The notes under the pieces are model-generated. The model saw only the letters and a list, made by a program, of their open reading frames with translations. It ran no database searches and was not told where the DNA came from. A DNA stretch of 64,000 nucleotides, taken from positions 56,160 to 120,159 of the forward strand of contig CBDDFN010000019.1 of NCBI GenBank assembly GCA_965227065.1, read 5' to 3'. This stretch comes from CBDDFN01 sp965227065 (lineage in GTDB: Bacteria; Pseudomonadota; Alphaproteobacteria; SPJN01). Of this stretch, positions 42,542 to 50,870 are shown one piece after another; positions within the stretch are counted from its first letter, which is position 1, and every line of letters begins with the position of its first letter. Position numbers and translations under genes: made by a program.

Positions 42542-43020
42542 CGCACACCCGCCGGCGCGCAGATTAAATCGATGGTATCGCTGTCGCACATCACATGATT
42601 GCCGAAGATAAGGCGGAAAGCGCTCATCCCGCCTGAGGACAGCACAAAAATTTCAGGGGCGGCATCGGATGTAAGCAGCACCGGGCGCCCATCAAGCTCA
42701 AGCCGGACATGGCCCTGCCCGGACCAGTCCCCATGCGCGTGCAGCCGGTTTTCTCCACGCGCCCGCCAGGATTGATTTTCGGGATCAAATTCAAGGCTGC
42801 GCCAGCCGCCCGGCTCAATACTCACGGCCAGATCGCGGGCGCGATAGCGCGCCTCATCACGCAAAAAGGCAATGGCTTGAGAAAAGGCCCGCGCCTGATT
42901 TTGCGGATTGTGCGCTTGGGGTACGCGCAGGCTCATCACAGCCGCCAGGCTCAGCGTCGCGATGATCGCCACGACAATCATCAACTCAATCAGGCCAAAG
43001 CCAGCCTCAGCCCTCATCAT
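42538..43020 (-). CDS. gspH: Type II secretion pseudopilin GspH
   Basis: A 160-residue protein. AEAG/FGLIELMIVVAIIATL gives the prepilin cleavage site with Glu+5. ARAFSQAIAFLRDEARYRARD is the helix typical of GspH. It starts inside the 3' end of gspG (14-base overlap) and ends over the gspI start. Two adjacent ATGs (43020, 43017) could serve; I kept the first. Confidence 0.85.
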   Translation of the reverse strand: MMRAEAGFGLIELMIVVAIIATLSLAAVMSLRVPQAHNPQNQARAFSQAIAFLRDEARYRARDLAVSIEPGGWRSLEFDPENQSWRARGENRLHAHGDWSGQGHVRLELDGRPVLLTSDAAPEIFVLSSGGMSAFRLIFGNHVMCDSDTIDLICAPAGVR

Positions 43021-43465
43021 CCCAATTGCCGATATCGGCATCGGCACCCTCGCCGCCGGCTTCACCGTCCGCGCCAAAGGAAAACACGTCAACCGTGCCG
43101 CGCAATCCGGGATTGAGGTAGAGATAATCGCGCCCCCACGGGTCCTGGGGCAGCCGCTCGACATAGCCGTTTTGCGCCCAGTTGGACGGAACCGGCGCAG
43201 TGCCAGGCTTTTCAACCAGCGCGTTTAACCCCTGCTCGGTCGTGGGGTAATCAAGATTGTCGAGCTTGTAGAGCTGAAGCGCATTGGCCAGCACCGAAAT
43301 GTCGGCGTGGGCGCGTGCAACCCGCGCCTCGTCGGGCCGGTCAATCACGCGCGGCACAATGGCGAGCGCCAAAATGCCCATGATGACCACGACCACCATG
43401 AGTTCAAGCAGGGAAAAACCCGCCTCGCGGTTCTGTTCGGCCTGATGTGATTGTTCGTTTGCCAT
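43007..43465 (-). CDS. gspG: Type II secretion major pseudopilin GspG
   Basis: A 152-residue protein. A 14-residue leader ends REAG/FSLLELMVVVVIMGILA (cleavage, Glu+5). LQLYKLDNLDYPTTEQGLNALV and DPWGRDYLYLNPG are the calcium-site signatures of GspG. It forms the pseudopilus shaft. GGAGAGGG precedes the ATG at 43465. It is first in the gspG-H-I-J-K run and divergent from the prepilin peptidase gene. No gspC, D, E, F, L or M is in the window. Confidence 0.93.
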   Translation of the reverse strand: MANEQSHQAEQNREAGFSLLELMVVVVIMGILALAIVPRVIDRPDEARVARAHADISVLANALQLYKLDNLDYPTTEQGLNALVEKPGTAPVPSNWAQNGYVERLPQDPWGRDYLYLNPGLRGTVDVFSFGADGEAGGEGADADIGNWDDEG

Positions 43466-43577
43466 ACCCTCTCCACAGCAAATGCTAGGCTGGTCTGTTA
43501 ACCTTTGACAAGACATTAGGGTGAAAGTGTTAGAGCTTTGCTAACACTTTGGAAACCAAACCCCGCTTTGGTGAGGC

Positions 43578-44336
43578 ATGAGCGAAATCCACTCCATAGT
43601 GCTGATCGTGGCAGCCCCGTTTATCGGCTCGTTTCTGGGCGTGCTGCATGCACGCCTTCCTGCGCACCGCGACATTGTTTTTGCACCCTCCCGCTGTGAT
43701 CAGTGCGGCGCAAGATTGTCGGCCGCTGAAATGATCCCGCTTGTCAGTTTCTGGCTGCAAAAAGGCCGGTGCCGGTCCTGCGGCGCCTCGCTCTGGCATG
43801 GACTGTGGGGGTTTGAGCTCGCCGCACTCGGCATCGCGCTGGCCGCTACGGCGCTGGCCCCCGATGGATTGTCCGCATTCGGCCTGTGCGTGCTGAGCTG
43901 GATGTTGCTTCCGCTGGCCACCATCGATTGGCGCCATCAGATCCTGCCTGACCTTTTGACGGCCAGCCTGTTTGTCGCCGGCCTGTCCTGGTTGATCGCC
44001 ACCCCGGCGGCTGATCTGCATTACGGCCTGATCAGCGCGGTGGCCGGGGCGGGATCATTCTGGCTGATCCGCGCGAGCTATAGCCTGATGCGCGGGCGCG
44101 AAGGGCTTGGACTGGGCGATGTCAAATTAATGGCGGGCCTTGGCCTGTGGGTCGGGCTGCTCTGGCTGCCGCTGATGGTGTTGATTGCGGCCAGTCTGGC
44201 CCTTGGGTTTGCCCTTTTTACCGCATGGCGCGCGGGCAAACCTCTATCGGGCAGCACCGCCCTGCCCTTTGGCAGTTTCCTGTGCGCCGCGTCTTTCCTG
44301 ACCAGTATTTTGACCGTTGTTACAGGCCAGCCCTAG
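43578..44336 (+). CDS. gspO: Type IV prepilin peptidase (GspO/PilD family)
   Basis: A 252-residue polytopic membrane protease. Two CxxC pairs in the cytoplasmic loop (CDQCG and CRSCG), and the two catalytic aspartates in IDWRHQILPD and GLGDVKLMAG, are all present. It removes the leader of the pseudopilins encoded beside it and may N-methylate them. It is divergent from gspG and convergent with DUF1826, overlapping that stop by 17 bases. Confidence 0.92.
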   Translation: MSEIHSIVLIVAAPFIGSFLGVLHARLPAHRDIVFAPSRCDQCGARLSAAEMIPLVSFWLQKGRCRSCGASLWHGLWGFELAALGIALAATALAPDGLSAFGLCVLSWMLLPLATIDWRHQILPDLLTASLFVAGLSWLIATPAADLHYGLISAVAGAGSFWLIRASYSLMRGREGLGLGDVKLMAGLGLWVGLLWLPLMVLIAASLALGFALFTAWRAGKPLSGSTALPFGSFLCAASFLTSILTVVTGQP

Positions 44337-45012
44337 CCATCATGGTCCCCGAAAGCTCCGGCGAGACGGCCGAGCGGGTGTTGAGACACACCATCAGCCG
44401 CGAAATGTCCTGCCCCGCAATCGGCGGCGAGCGGTGCACAATACCCGATGAAGCGCTCAGCGCGCCTTTGAACACCGCCACAGACTGGTGCGGCACGCGC
44501 ATCAGCGGCCCTTGATAGGATTGCTGATCGCGCAGCGCATCGGCGCTGTGGACAGGCGGCACAATCTCGGTTCCCGGGCCGCAATAGGTTGTGATCAGGC
44601 GCAAAGGCACCGCATCGCGATGAAATTTCCAGCATGCATCATGCCGGATATGATCAATGCGAATGTCGATCAGATCCGCCCCCGTCAGCCGGGAAAACAA
44701 GTCCGCAAGGTGGGCCACATCCTCAACAAACGCTTGCGCGCCCGCCTGATGGCCGGACGGAAAATGGTTCAGGATGCCCCGCACGCCCGCTGCGGCGTCA
44801 CCGGCAGCCACCAGCACACGGCCATGGGGAATGTCGGGGGCCCCAAGTTCTTCCACCCAGGCGTTCAACACCGGGTTCAGCGTGCGCGTCCACACGCCAA
44901 GCTCCACCCCCGTTCCGGTGATCGCTGTCAGGCCATCGGGGTGATCGGTCTGCACAATAGGGTCATGCGAGGGCAACGCGTCCGGGGTTGCAACCGGCTG
45001 AAATGCTGGCAT
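44320..45012 (-). CDS. DUF1826 protein
   Basis: A 230-residue protein matching DUF1826 as I know it: VWTRTLNPVLNAWVEEL near the start, then DACWKFHRDAVPLRLITTYC followed by GPGTE. The C-terminus has GIVHRSPPIAG. The function is unknown; in other proteobacteria DUF1826 genes lie near zinc-responsive (Zur, COG0523) genes, from memory. The ATG at 45012 shares one base with the stop of the methyltransferase gene (TGATG), so both are read from the promoter with the Zur-like palindrome. Confidence 0.78.
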   Translation of the reverse strand: MPAFQPVATPDALPSHDPIVQTDHPDGLTAITGTGVELGVWTRTLNPVLNAWVEELGAPDIPHGRVLVAAGDAAAGVRGILNHFPSGHQAGAQAFVEDVAHLADLFSRLTGADLIDIRIDHIRHDACWKFHRDAVPLRLITTYCGPGTEIVPPVHSADALRDQQSYQGPLMRVPHQSVAVFKGALSASSGIVHRSPPIAGQDISRLMVCLNTRSAVSPELSGTMMARAGL

Positions 45013-45722
45013 CAGGCTTGCCCCGGCACGGTGGCGCACCAGCCCCGCCAGGACAGGCCGGCATAGACCAGATCAATATCGTCAAAGCCGCATTGGGCAA
45101 GCAAGGCGCGGTCAGCCTGTTCGGACTGCATATGCGCATCCTCGCCCATGAGATGGCTTTGCGCCTTCATCACAATTTCTTCGCTGACACCATTGAAGCG
45201 GGCATACCGGACAAACCGCTCCACCGATCGGTCCCGGTTCCACCCGGCGAGATCAATGCAATTGTTGGCGAGAACGAAGCGGGCACCGGGTTTGAGCCGC
45301 ACGCGGATTGCATTCAACGTTGCGCGCTTGTCTTCTTCACCGGCGATCACATGCAGGGTCATCAGGCAACAGCCGCCATCAAACGGTCCGGGCAATGCCT
45401 TTTTGATATCGCCATGCACCCAGTCCACACGCCTGCCCGCCTGACGCTCATCCATGCGCGCCCGCGCCAGATCAAGCATGTCGGCCGAGGGATCAACCGC
45501 GCAAAAGCGCCATTCAGGGTGAACCGCGCTGAGATGGCACAATTCGTTCCCCCCACCGGCGCCTACGACCAGAGCCGTACCGGCTGCACCCATGCTTTCT
45601 TCCAGCAACTGCGCGGTGATGTCGAGCAGGGCCGTATAGCCCGGCGCAAAGCGCAGGGGGCCATTGTCGACATACTGCGCAATATGGCGGGGGTCATTGA
45701 ACATCGCTGCGCCGGTTCGCAT
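45012..45722 (-). CDS. SAM-dependent class I methyltransferase
   Basis: A 236-residue methyltransferase. TALVVGAGGGNELCHLS is motif I, WRFCAVDPSADML is motif II, WVHGDIKKALP and CCLMTLHVIAGEEDK are the following motifs, and a C-terminal GWCATV strand closes the domain. The substrate is unknown. AAGGG lies eight bases before the ATG. A perfect Zur-type palindrome lies 30 bases upstream, and DUF1826 follows with overlapping codons, so this is probably a zinc-starvation operon. Confidence 0.83.
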   Translation of the reverse strand: MRTGAAMFNDPRHIAQYVDNGPLRFAPGYTALLDITAQLLEESMGAAGTALVVGAGGGNELCHLSAVHPEWRFCAVDPSADMLDLARARMDERQAGRRVDWVHGDIKKALPGPFDGGCCLMTLHVIAGEEDKRATLNAIRVRLKPGARFVLANNCIDLAGWNRDRSVERFVRYARFNGVSEEIVMKAQSHLMGEDAHMQSEQADRALLAQCGFDDIDLVYAGLSWRGWCATVPGQA

Positions 45723-45752
45723 GGGCGGGACCCTTAATCAACTCATCTTGTA

Positions 45753-45769
45753 ATGTTATAATATAACAT
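45753..45769. promoter_or_regulatory. Zur-type palindrome upstream of methyltransferase-DUF1826
   Basis: ATGTTATAATATAACAT is a perfect inverted repeat with 8-base arms and a one-base centre, 30 bases before the methyltransferase ATG. It is identical to the core of the Zur box known from gammaproteobacteria (ATGTTATANTATAACAT, from memory). It contains TATA-rich bases that could serve as the -10 region on the minus strand. Zur with zinc would repress the operon. Confidence 0.68.
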
Positions 45770-45831
45770 ATTGAGGTTGCGAGACCGGGTCAAGGCCCGC
45801 ATGTGGCAACGGGCCGATCAGTCTTTATGGT

Positions 45832-46575
45832 CTAGTCTTTCTTTTGGGGGACGGCATTGGGATCGGCATTCACGCGCTTCGACAGGGCGGCCGGAGATTC
45901 CTTGCGTTCGGAATAGCGGTCGGTGAGTTGATCCCGGATGTCGCGGGTCAACAGGGTGAAGCGCACCAGCTCTTCCATCACATCGACGATGCGGTCATAA
46001 TAGGGCGAGGGCTTCATCCGGCCTGCTTCGTCAAACTCGTTAAAAGCCTTGGCGACCGAGGATTGATTGGGGATCGTCAGCAATCGCATCCAGCGCCCCA
46101 AAATGCGCAGCTGGTTGAGCGCATTGAAGCTTTGCGATCCGCCGCACACCTGCATCACCGCAAGCGTCTTGCCCTGGGTGGGGCGCACCCCGCCCAGCGT
46201 CAGCGGGATCCAGTCAATCTGGGTTTTCATAATGCCGGTCATCGCCCCGTGGCGTTCCGGCGATGACCACACCATGCCCTCGCTCCAGGTTACTGCCTCG
46301 CGCAGCTCCGCCACCTTGGGGTGATCATCGGCGGCATCGTCGGGCAAGGGCAGGCCTGAAGGGTTAAAGAACCGGGTTTCAGCGCCGAACTTTTGCAGGA
46401 TGCGGGCGGCTTCCTCGGCGGCAAAGCGGCTGAATGAGCGGTCCCGCAACGAGCCGTAAAGCAGCAGGATGCGCGGGGGATGAGTTGAGCGTTTCGCCGG
46501 AAACACATCGTCTTGTTTCACCGCCCGAAAACAAGACGGATCGAGATTCGGAACATCCGAAAAATCGTCAGACAC
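45832..46575 (-). CDS. arsH: ArsH-like NADPH-dependent FMN reductase
   Basis: A 247-residue flavodoxin-fold protein. LLLYGSLRDRSFSRFAAEEA is the FMN phosphate loop; WSSPERHGAMTGIMKTQIDWIPL and QVCGGSQSFNALNQLRILGRWMR are ArsH signatures. ArsH reduces quinones, azo dyes or organoarsenicals. I chose the GTG at 46575, six bases after AGGA; an ATG at 46590 lacks a ribosome site. No arsR, arsC or arsB is adjacent, so an arsenic role is not assured. It ends 63 bases before the Zur-like palindrome. Confidence 0.85.
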   Translation of the reverse strand: MSDDFSDVPNLDPSCFRAVKQDDVFPAKRSTHPPRILLLYGSLRDRSFSRFAAEEAARILQKFGAETRFFNPSGLPLPDDAADDHPKVAELREAVTWSEGMVWSSPERHGAMTGIMKTQIDWIPLTLGGVRPTQGKTLAVMQVCGGSQSFNALNQLRILGRWMRLLTIPNQSSVAKAFNEFDEAGRMKPSPYYDRIVDVMEELVRFTLLTRDIRDQLTDRYSERKESPAALSKRVNADPNAVPQKKD

Positions 46576-46700
46576 GGTCAGTCCTCGCATTGATGCCAAG
46601 CAGCGCACCACCTGCGCCACCGCCTTTCAGTAGCGTATCGGCCAGCCCCCTGCGAAGAGGAATTTTTAACGCATTTGAAACAAGACCACCACGAACCGGT

Positions 46701-47630
46701 CTAGAGCGGGAAGGATTGTCCGCTCAGCTCTTCTGACAAGGTCCACAGCGCTGCTGCATGGTCATCATCGCGCGCCCAGGCCGCCGGCCGGACTTTGCCG
46801 GGATCCCCGCGCATCTCACGCCGTCCGGTGGGACCATAATAATCGCCTTGTTGAGCCTCTGGGTCCATGGCGGCCAGCAAGGTCGGCCATGCCCCGTTCG
46901 GCTGCGGCTGCGCAAACAGCGCCATCACAACCCGTGACACCCAATGTTTCACCGGGCCCATGGTTTTCATATCCGATGAGGCGACAATGCTGGTCGCCGT
47001 GAAGCCTGGATGCGCCATCACAGCCAGGACCGGGCTGTTCCTGGCCTTTAGCCGGCGCGCCAGTTCATGAATGTAGAGCATGTTGGCAAGCTTTGATTCA
47101 GCGTAGGACAGCATCATGTCAAACTTTCGCTTTTGCCAGTTCACATCACCAACCCTGAAATTCTTCGCCATGCGGTGGGCCTGGGAGCCAAGGCCGATGA
47201 TGCGCCCGCCCGCCGTTTCAACCAGCGGCAACAGCCGCGCATTCATGGCAAAATGGCCCAGATGATTGGTGCCGAACTGCAATTCAAACCCGTCCTTGGT
47301 TTCCGCGCGCACCCCCGACATCAATCCGGCATTGTTGATCAGATAATCGATCCGGGTTTCGGTTGCCAAAATTTCATCGCAAAAGCGCGTCACGCTGCTC
47401 AGGTCCCCCAGATCAATCGCGCGGATATCGACAGCGGCATTGGGGGCGAATGCGCGTATGGAGCTGGCCGCGGCTTGTGCTTTTTCCGCGTTCCGGCAGG
47501 CCATGATGATGCGGGCCCCTTTGGCGGCCATGGCCTTGGCCGTCTCGATCCCCAGCCCGGCATTGGCGCCGGTGATCACTGCCACCTTGCCACTCATATC
47601 GGGCAGGTTTGCGATGTTGAATTGCGTCAT
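46701..47630 (-). CDS. SDR family oxidoreductase (retinol-dehydrogenase-like)
   Basis: A 309-residue SDR. TGANAGLG (20-27), NNAG (99-102), LGSQAHR near 149, and Y176-x3-K180 in YAESK are intact. The NHLGHF segment and the ESKLANML context are those of the RDH/WWOX-like group rather than the FabG group. The substrate is unknown. GGGGAC precedes the ATG at 47630. Confidence 0.86.
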   Translation of the reverse strand: MTQFNIANLPDMSGKVAVITGANAGLGIETAKAMAAKGARIIMACRNAEKAQAAASSIRAFAPNAAVDIRAIDLGDLSSVTRFCDEILATETRIDYLINNAGLMSGVRAETKDGFELQFGTNHLGHFAMNARLLPLVETAGGRIIGLGSQAHRMAKNFRVGDVNWQKRKFDMMLSYAESKLANMLYIHELARRLKARNSPVLAVMAHPGFTATSIVASSDMKTMGPVKHWVSRVVMALFAQPQPNGAWPTLLAAMDPEAQQGDYYGPTGRREMRGDPGKVRPAAWARDDDHAAALWTLSEELSGQSFPL

Positions 47631-47727
47631 GACCGTCCCCCAAATCCGTGCGCTATGATAGCATTGCACAAATGGCACAAATTATGCCAATATACAACGG
47701 CGCGCGTCATACCTGTCGGGATCAATC

Positions 47728-48114
47728 ATGAAAACAAAACTGCCCTGGTGGCTGACCCTCATCCTTGTTCTAGAAACCCTGCCTATGTTTGCAGGCCCGG
47801 TGGTAGCGCTGACTTTTCCGCCAATGATGGGAGGCGCCGGTGCTGAAGAGATCAACCAGGCCGCCTATATCTATGCTGCCCGGAATATCGCAGTTGGGAT
47901 CGCGCTGATCATTGCCTTTGTGCTCAAAAACGCACCGATGCTGTTTATTTTGATTCTGGTGCGCTTGATCACCGATTTGATCGATTTGCCGACCCTCATC
48001 CATTTTGATCTGGTCACCGATCCGCTGCGCGCCGCGTCGATCTTTGTTTTTCTCTATTATGTCCCGGCCCTGTTCGCCCTGACCTATTTGTGGAAGCAGA
48101 TGAAGCGCGGGTGA
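47728..48114 (+). CDS. Small integral membrane protein of unknown function
   Basis: A 128-residue protein with four predicted transmembrane helices: about 9-30, 48-65, 68-85 and 103-122. Charges are mostly at the ends (MKTK, KQMKRG). I recognise no family. It lies between the SDR and hydroxylase genes, divergent from the first and convergent with the second, so it has its own promoter in the 97 bases upstream. Confidence 0.62.
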   Translation: MKTKLPWWLTLILVLETLPMFAGPVVALTFPPMMGGAGAEEINQAAYIYAARNIAVGIALIIAFVLKNAPMLFILILVRLITDLIDLPTLIHFDLVTDPLRAASIFVFLYYVPALFALTYLWKQMKRG

Positions 48115-48123
48115 GCCCTGCCC

Positions 48124-49002
48124 CTACTCGCCGGGAACAACGCCCGGTTCAGCTCCAATCCCGACCCGGTCCTGTGTGGCCTCGTCCATCTCTTGCGGGA
48201 AGGCCGGCCAGAATTGCAGGCGCAGCCAGTGAACGGGTTTGAGATTCTCCACGCCATACTGTTCAGGATAGCTGCGCGTGATCTTGGCCGTGCCAAACAG
48301 CACATCCCAAAAGAACAACAGATTGCCGAAATTGCCCTTGTAATGCGTCACCCCGTCATCGGCATGCATGCCGTGATGGGCATTGTGGGTTGAAGGCGTG
48401 GAGATGATGCGCTCAACCACCCACATCAAAGGCGACAGCGCCTTGATCCTGTAAAGCGGGGCGTCCCATTTGACCGAGGAATGCGCGCCGAAAATCACCG
48501 TCAGTTTGATAATCGCATACCAGATATAGACCGCATCGCCGCCCAGATAGAGCAGCACGGAGATGACCCACAAACCCGGCATCATGGCGTAGTAGAAGAC
48601 ATTGTTGCGGTAGACCATGGAGATCGACATATAGGGCGATTCATGATGGACGCGGTGCAAACCATAGAGGAACGGTGAGGAATGCGACGCGCGGTGCCAC
48701 CAATATTGGGTGAGATCATCGCCAATCAGGAACAGGAGCGCCCAGAGCGGCCAGGCCAACTCCACCCACGCGCCTTGTGAATGAGGCAGCAATGCATGGG
48801 CCAGCCAGCCCCCCACCAGCAGGATCGACGGCGCGATGACCGCCGGCGCCATGACAAGCGAAATCACCTCCATCACACGGTCGATCGGCCGGGCATTTTT
48901 CTGCCGGAAATTGCCGGTCAGGGCTTCCAGCAGACCAAAAAAGCCGAAAATCACCGCGACCGGCAGCACCGCCGCAATATCCTGCCAAACTGAATCCATC
49001 AT
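48124..49002 (-). CDS. Sterol desaturase / fatty acid hydroxylase superfamily protein
   Basis: A 292-residue membrane protein with about five hydrophobic helices and the three histidine clusters of the di-iron hydroxylases: WWHRASH, LHRVHHES and HNAHHGMH. It should hydroxylate or desaturate a lipid or sterol-like substrate in the membrane. I chose the ATG at 49002; the longer reading runs towards the LysR gene. It is divergent from the LysR regulator at 49101, its likely controller. Confidence 0.87.
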   Translation of the reverse strand: MMDSVWQDIAAVLPVAVIFGFFGLLEALTGNFRQKNARPIDRVMEVISLVMAPAVIAPSILLVGGWLAHALLPHSQGAWVELAWPLWALLFLIGDDLTQYWWHRASHSSPFLYGLHRVHHESPYMSISMVYRNNVFYYAMMPGLWVISVLLYLGGDAVYIWYAIIKLTVIFGAHSSVKWDAPLYRIKALSPLMWVVERIISTPSTHNAHHGMHADDGVTHYKGNFGNLLFFWDVLFGTAKITRSYPEQYGVENLKPVHWLRLQFWPAFPQEMDEATQDRVGIGAEPGVVPGE

Positions 49003-49064
49003 GTGTCCACGCCTGTGCCTGTGCTGTTGAAGCCGGGCAGACCATAGCGAGGCCATCAAAATTC

Positions 49065-49084
49065 TTGAAACGCATAGTTTTCAA
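49065..49084. promoter_or_regulatory. Candidate LysR-type binding site
   Basis: TTGAAA (49065-49070) and TTTCAA (49079-49084) form an inverted repeat with an 8-base spacer in the 98-base gap between the divergent hydroxylase and LysR genes. LysR regulators usually bind such dyads (T-N11-A type) between themselves and the divergent target. A second dyad, ATGC-N7-GCAT, overlaps the LysR start (49092-49106). Confidence 0.4.
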
Positions 49085-49100
49085 TATCATTATGCACAAC

Positions 49101-50027
49101 ATGCATATCAGAAATCTCGACTTCAATCTGCTGGTGGTGTTTGACGCGGTGATGCGAACCGGGTCTGCCAGCGGGGCGGCCGACACGCTGGGCATGAGCC
49201 AATCAGGAGTGTCCCATGCGCTCGCCCGCTTGCGGGATGTCACCGGCGATGCGCTTTTCTTGCGCCGCAACGGAAAATTAACCCCCACCCCGCGCGCCGA
49301 GGCCATGGCCCGGCCGGTGCGCGAGGCGCTGCACCAACTGCTTGATGCGGTGACCGAACAGGGAGGGTTTGACCCCCGCACCGCGGTGCGGGAGTTCCGC
49401 ATGGTGATGCCCGACAATGTTGAGCTTGTGACCATCCCTTTGTTGATCGCCCGGCTTGAACAGATCGCCCCGGCGGTCACCTTGCGGGTACGGCCGGGAT
49501 TTGCGCGCGGCCATATTGCCGACCTGATCGAGGGGCGTCAGCATCTAGGGATTGATCTTGAGCCGCCACGCGAAGATGGCGTGGACTGGATGTTGTGGGA
49601 CCGCTACGCGCTGCAGATCATCGCACGGCGGGGACACACCGCGTTTGAAAACGGCCCGATCAGCATGGAGACGTTCCTGTCCTTGGGACACATTCTGTAT
49701 CACCCCCCTGAACTGAGCACGCCGCCGCTTGAAACCGCGATCCGCCGGCTTGGGATTCAGCGCCGCTTTGTCGCCCATGTCGCTTCAACAGGCGCCCTGG
49801 TGGCCGCGGCGGCCACTTCCGATGCGGTGGCGATTGTCCCCAAAACCTTAAGCCCGTTTCTGTCGCGCGTGGCCCCGATCGCCTATCATGACCTGCCATT
49901 TGAAGCGCCCAGCCTTGAATCTTATCTGTGGTGGTCCTCCAAGCTGACCGATGACCCCGCCCATGCCTGGTTCCGCGCGCTGTTTGCTCAAACCCGGATC
50001 ACCGATGATGCCTTGCCCCTGTCCTGA
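49101..50027 (+). CDS. LysR family transcriptional regulator
   Basis: A 308-residue regulator. The N-terminal winged helix is LDFNLLVVFDAVMRTGSAS, then LGMSQSGVSHALARLRDVTG and LFLRRNGKLTPTPRA. The C-terminal co-inducer domain has two Rossmann-like lobes, as in NodD/LeuO-type members. The inducer is unknown. I chose the ATG at 49101, where the family N-terminus begins; upstream in-frame ATGs exist at 49092 and 49065. It is divergent from the sterol-desaturase-like gene. Confidence 0.9.
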   Translation: MHIRNLDFNLLVVFDAVMRTGSASGAADTLGMSQSGVSHALARLRDVTGDALFLRRNGKLTPTPRAEAMARPVREALHQLLDAVTEQGGFDPRTAVREFRMVMPDNVELVTIPLLIARLEQIAPAVTLRVRPGFARGHIADLIEGRQHLGIDLEPPREDGVDWMLWDRYALQIIARRGHTAFENGPISMETFLSLGHILYHPPELSTPPLETAIRRLGIQRRFVAHVASTGALVAAAATSDAVAIVPKTLSPFLSRVAPIAYHDLPFEAPSLESYLWWSSKLTDDPAHAWFRALFAQTRITDDALPLS

Positions 50028-50093
50028 GCTGCGCCATTGCATTCATCACACAGATGCTCGACAAACAGATAAAATCCGAGCGTGGAGGCTTTG

Positions 50094-50870
50094 ATGAGCG
50101 ACAAACCCCTCTTTCCCAACGGGGCGACCCTGATATTCGGCGCCAGTGGCGGCATTGGCCGCGGCGTGGCTGAAAGCTTCGGCGAGGCGGGCAGCGCGGT
50201 GGCTCTGTGCTATCGCAGCAAGCCCCATGTCGCCGAAGAGGCGGCAGCCGACATCGCAAAACATGGCGTCAAAACCTCCACCCATGAAGTTGATGTCACC
50301 GACCCCGATGCGGTTGAGCGCGCCGTCGCCGACGCAGCCCAAGCCCATGGCCGTATCCATACGGTGGTGTTTGCCGCCGGCCCCGTGGTCGAACAGGTGA
50401 CGCTGGCTGAAACTACGCCGGAGCTGTGGCGCCGTTCCATCGAAATTGAAACCATCGGCTTCTTCAATGTCATGCGCGCCACCATCCCCCATCTGCGCGA
50501 GCAAGGCGGCGGCTCCTACGTGCATCTGGGTTCCGCCGGGGATGTCTGGTGGCCCCACAAGGACGGGCTGTCGGTGGCGCCCAAAGCCTCAAACGAAGCG
50601 CTCATTCGCGGCATCGCCAAGGAAGAAGGCGTCAACAACATCCGCGCCAATTCTGTCCTGGTCGGCGTGATCGAGGCGGGCATGTTCCTGGAGCTTCTGC
50701 AACGCGGCGTGTTCGATGACGCCTGGATCACCGAAACCCAGAAGCTGCTCGCGCTCAAAAAATGGGGCCAGCCCGAAGACATCGGCAATGCGGCGGTGTT
50801 CCTCGCCTCCACCAAGGCAGGCTACATTACCGGCCAGCAGATCAATGTCTCGGGCGGCTTCGGGATCTAG
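50094..50870 (+). CDS. SDR-fold protein lacking the catalytic Tyr
   Basis: A 258-residue SDR-fold protein. The cofactor loop GASGGIGRG (16-24) is intact and ISG-type ends are present (GYITGQQINVSGGFGI). NNAG is replaced by FAAGP, and where Y-x3-K is expected the sequence is S160-V-A-P-K164 after GSAGD, so the catalytic Tyr is missing while the Lys is kept. It may be inactive, use another residue, or act as a binding protein. GGAGG lies five bases before the ATG at 50094. Its stop overlaps that of fghA (CTAG). Confidence 0.83.
   Translation: MSDKPLFPNGATLIFGASGGIGRGVAESFGEAGSAVALCYRSKPHVAEEAAADIAKHGVKTSTHEVDVTDPDAVERAVADAAQAHGRIHTVVFAAGPVVEQVTLAETTPELWRRSIEIETIGFFNVMRATIPHLREQGGGSYVHLGSAGDVWWPHKDGLSVAPKASNEALIRGIAKEEGVNNIRANSVLVGVIEAGMFLELLQRGVFDDAWITETQKLLALKKWGQPEDIGNAAVFLASTKAGYITGQQINVSGGFGI

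Noticed and set aside
45753..45769. ArsR-type operator reading of the palindrome because an arsH-like gene is near
   Set aside because: The palindrome lies downstream of the arsH-like gene and upstream of the methyltransferase operon, and its sequence fits the Zur-box core exactly; no arsR gene is present.
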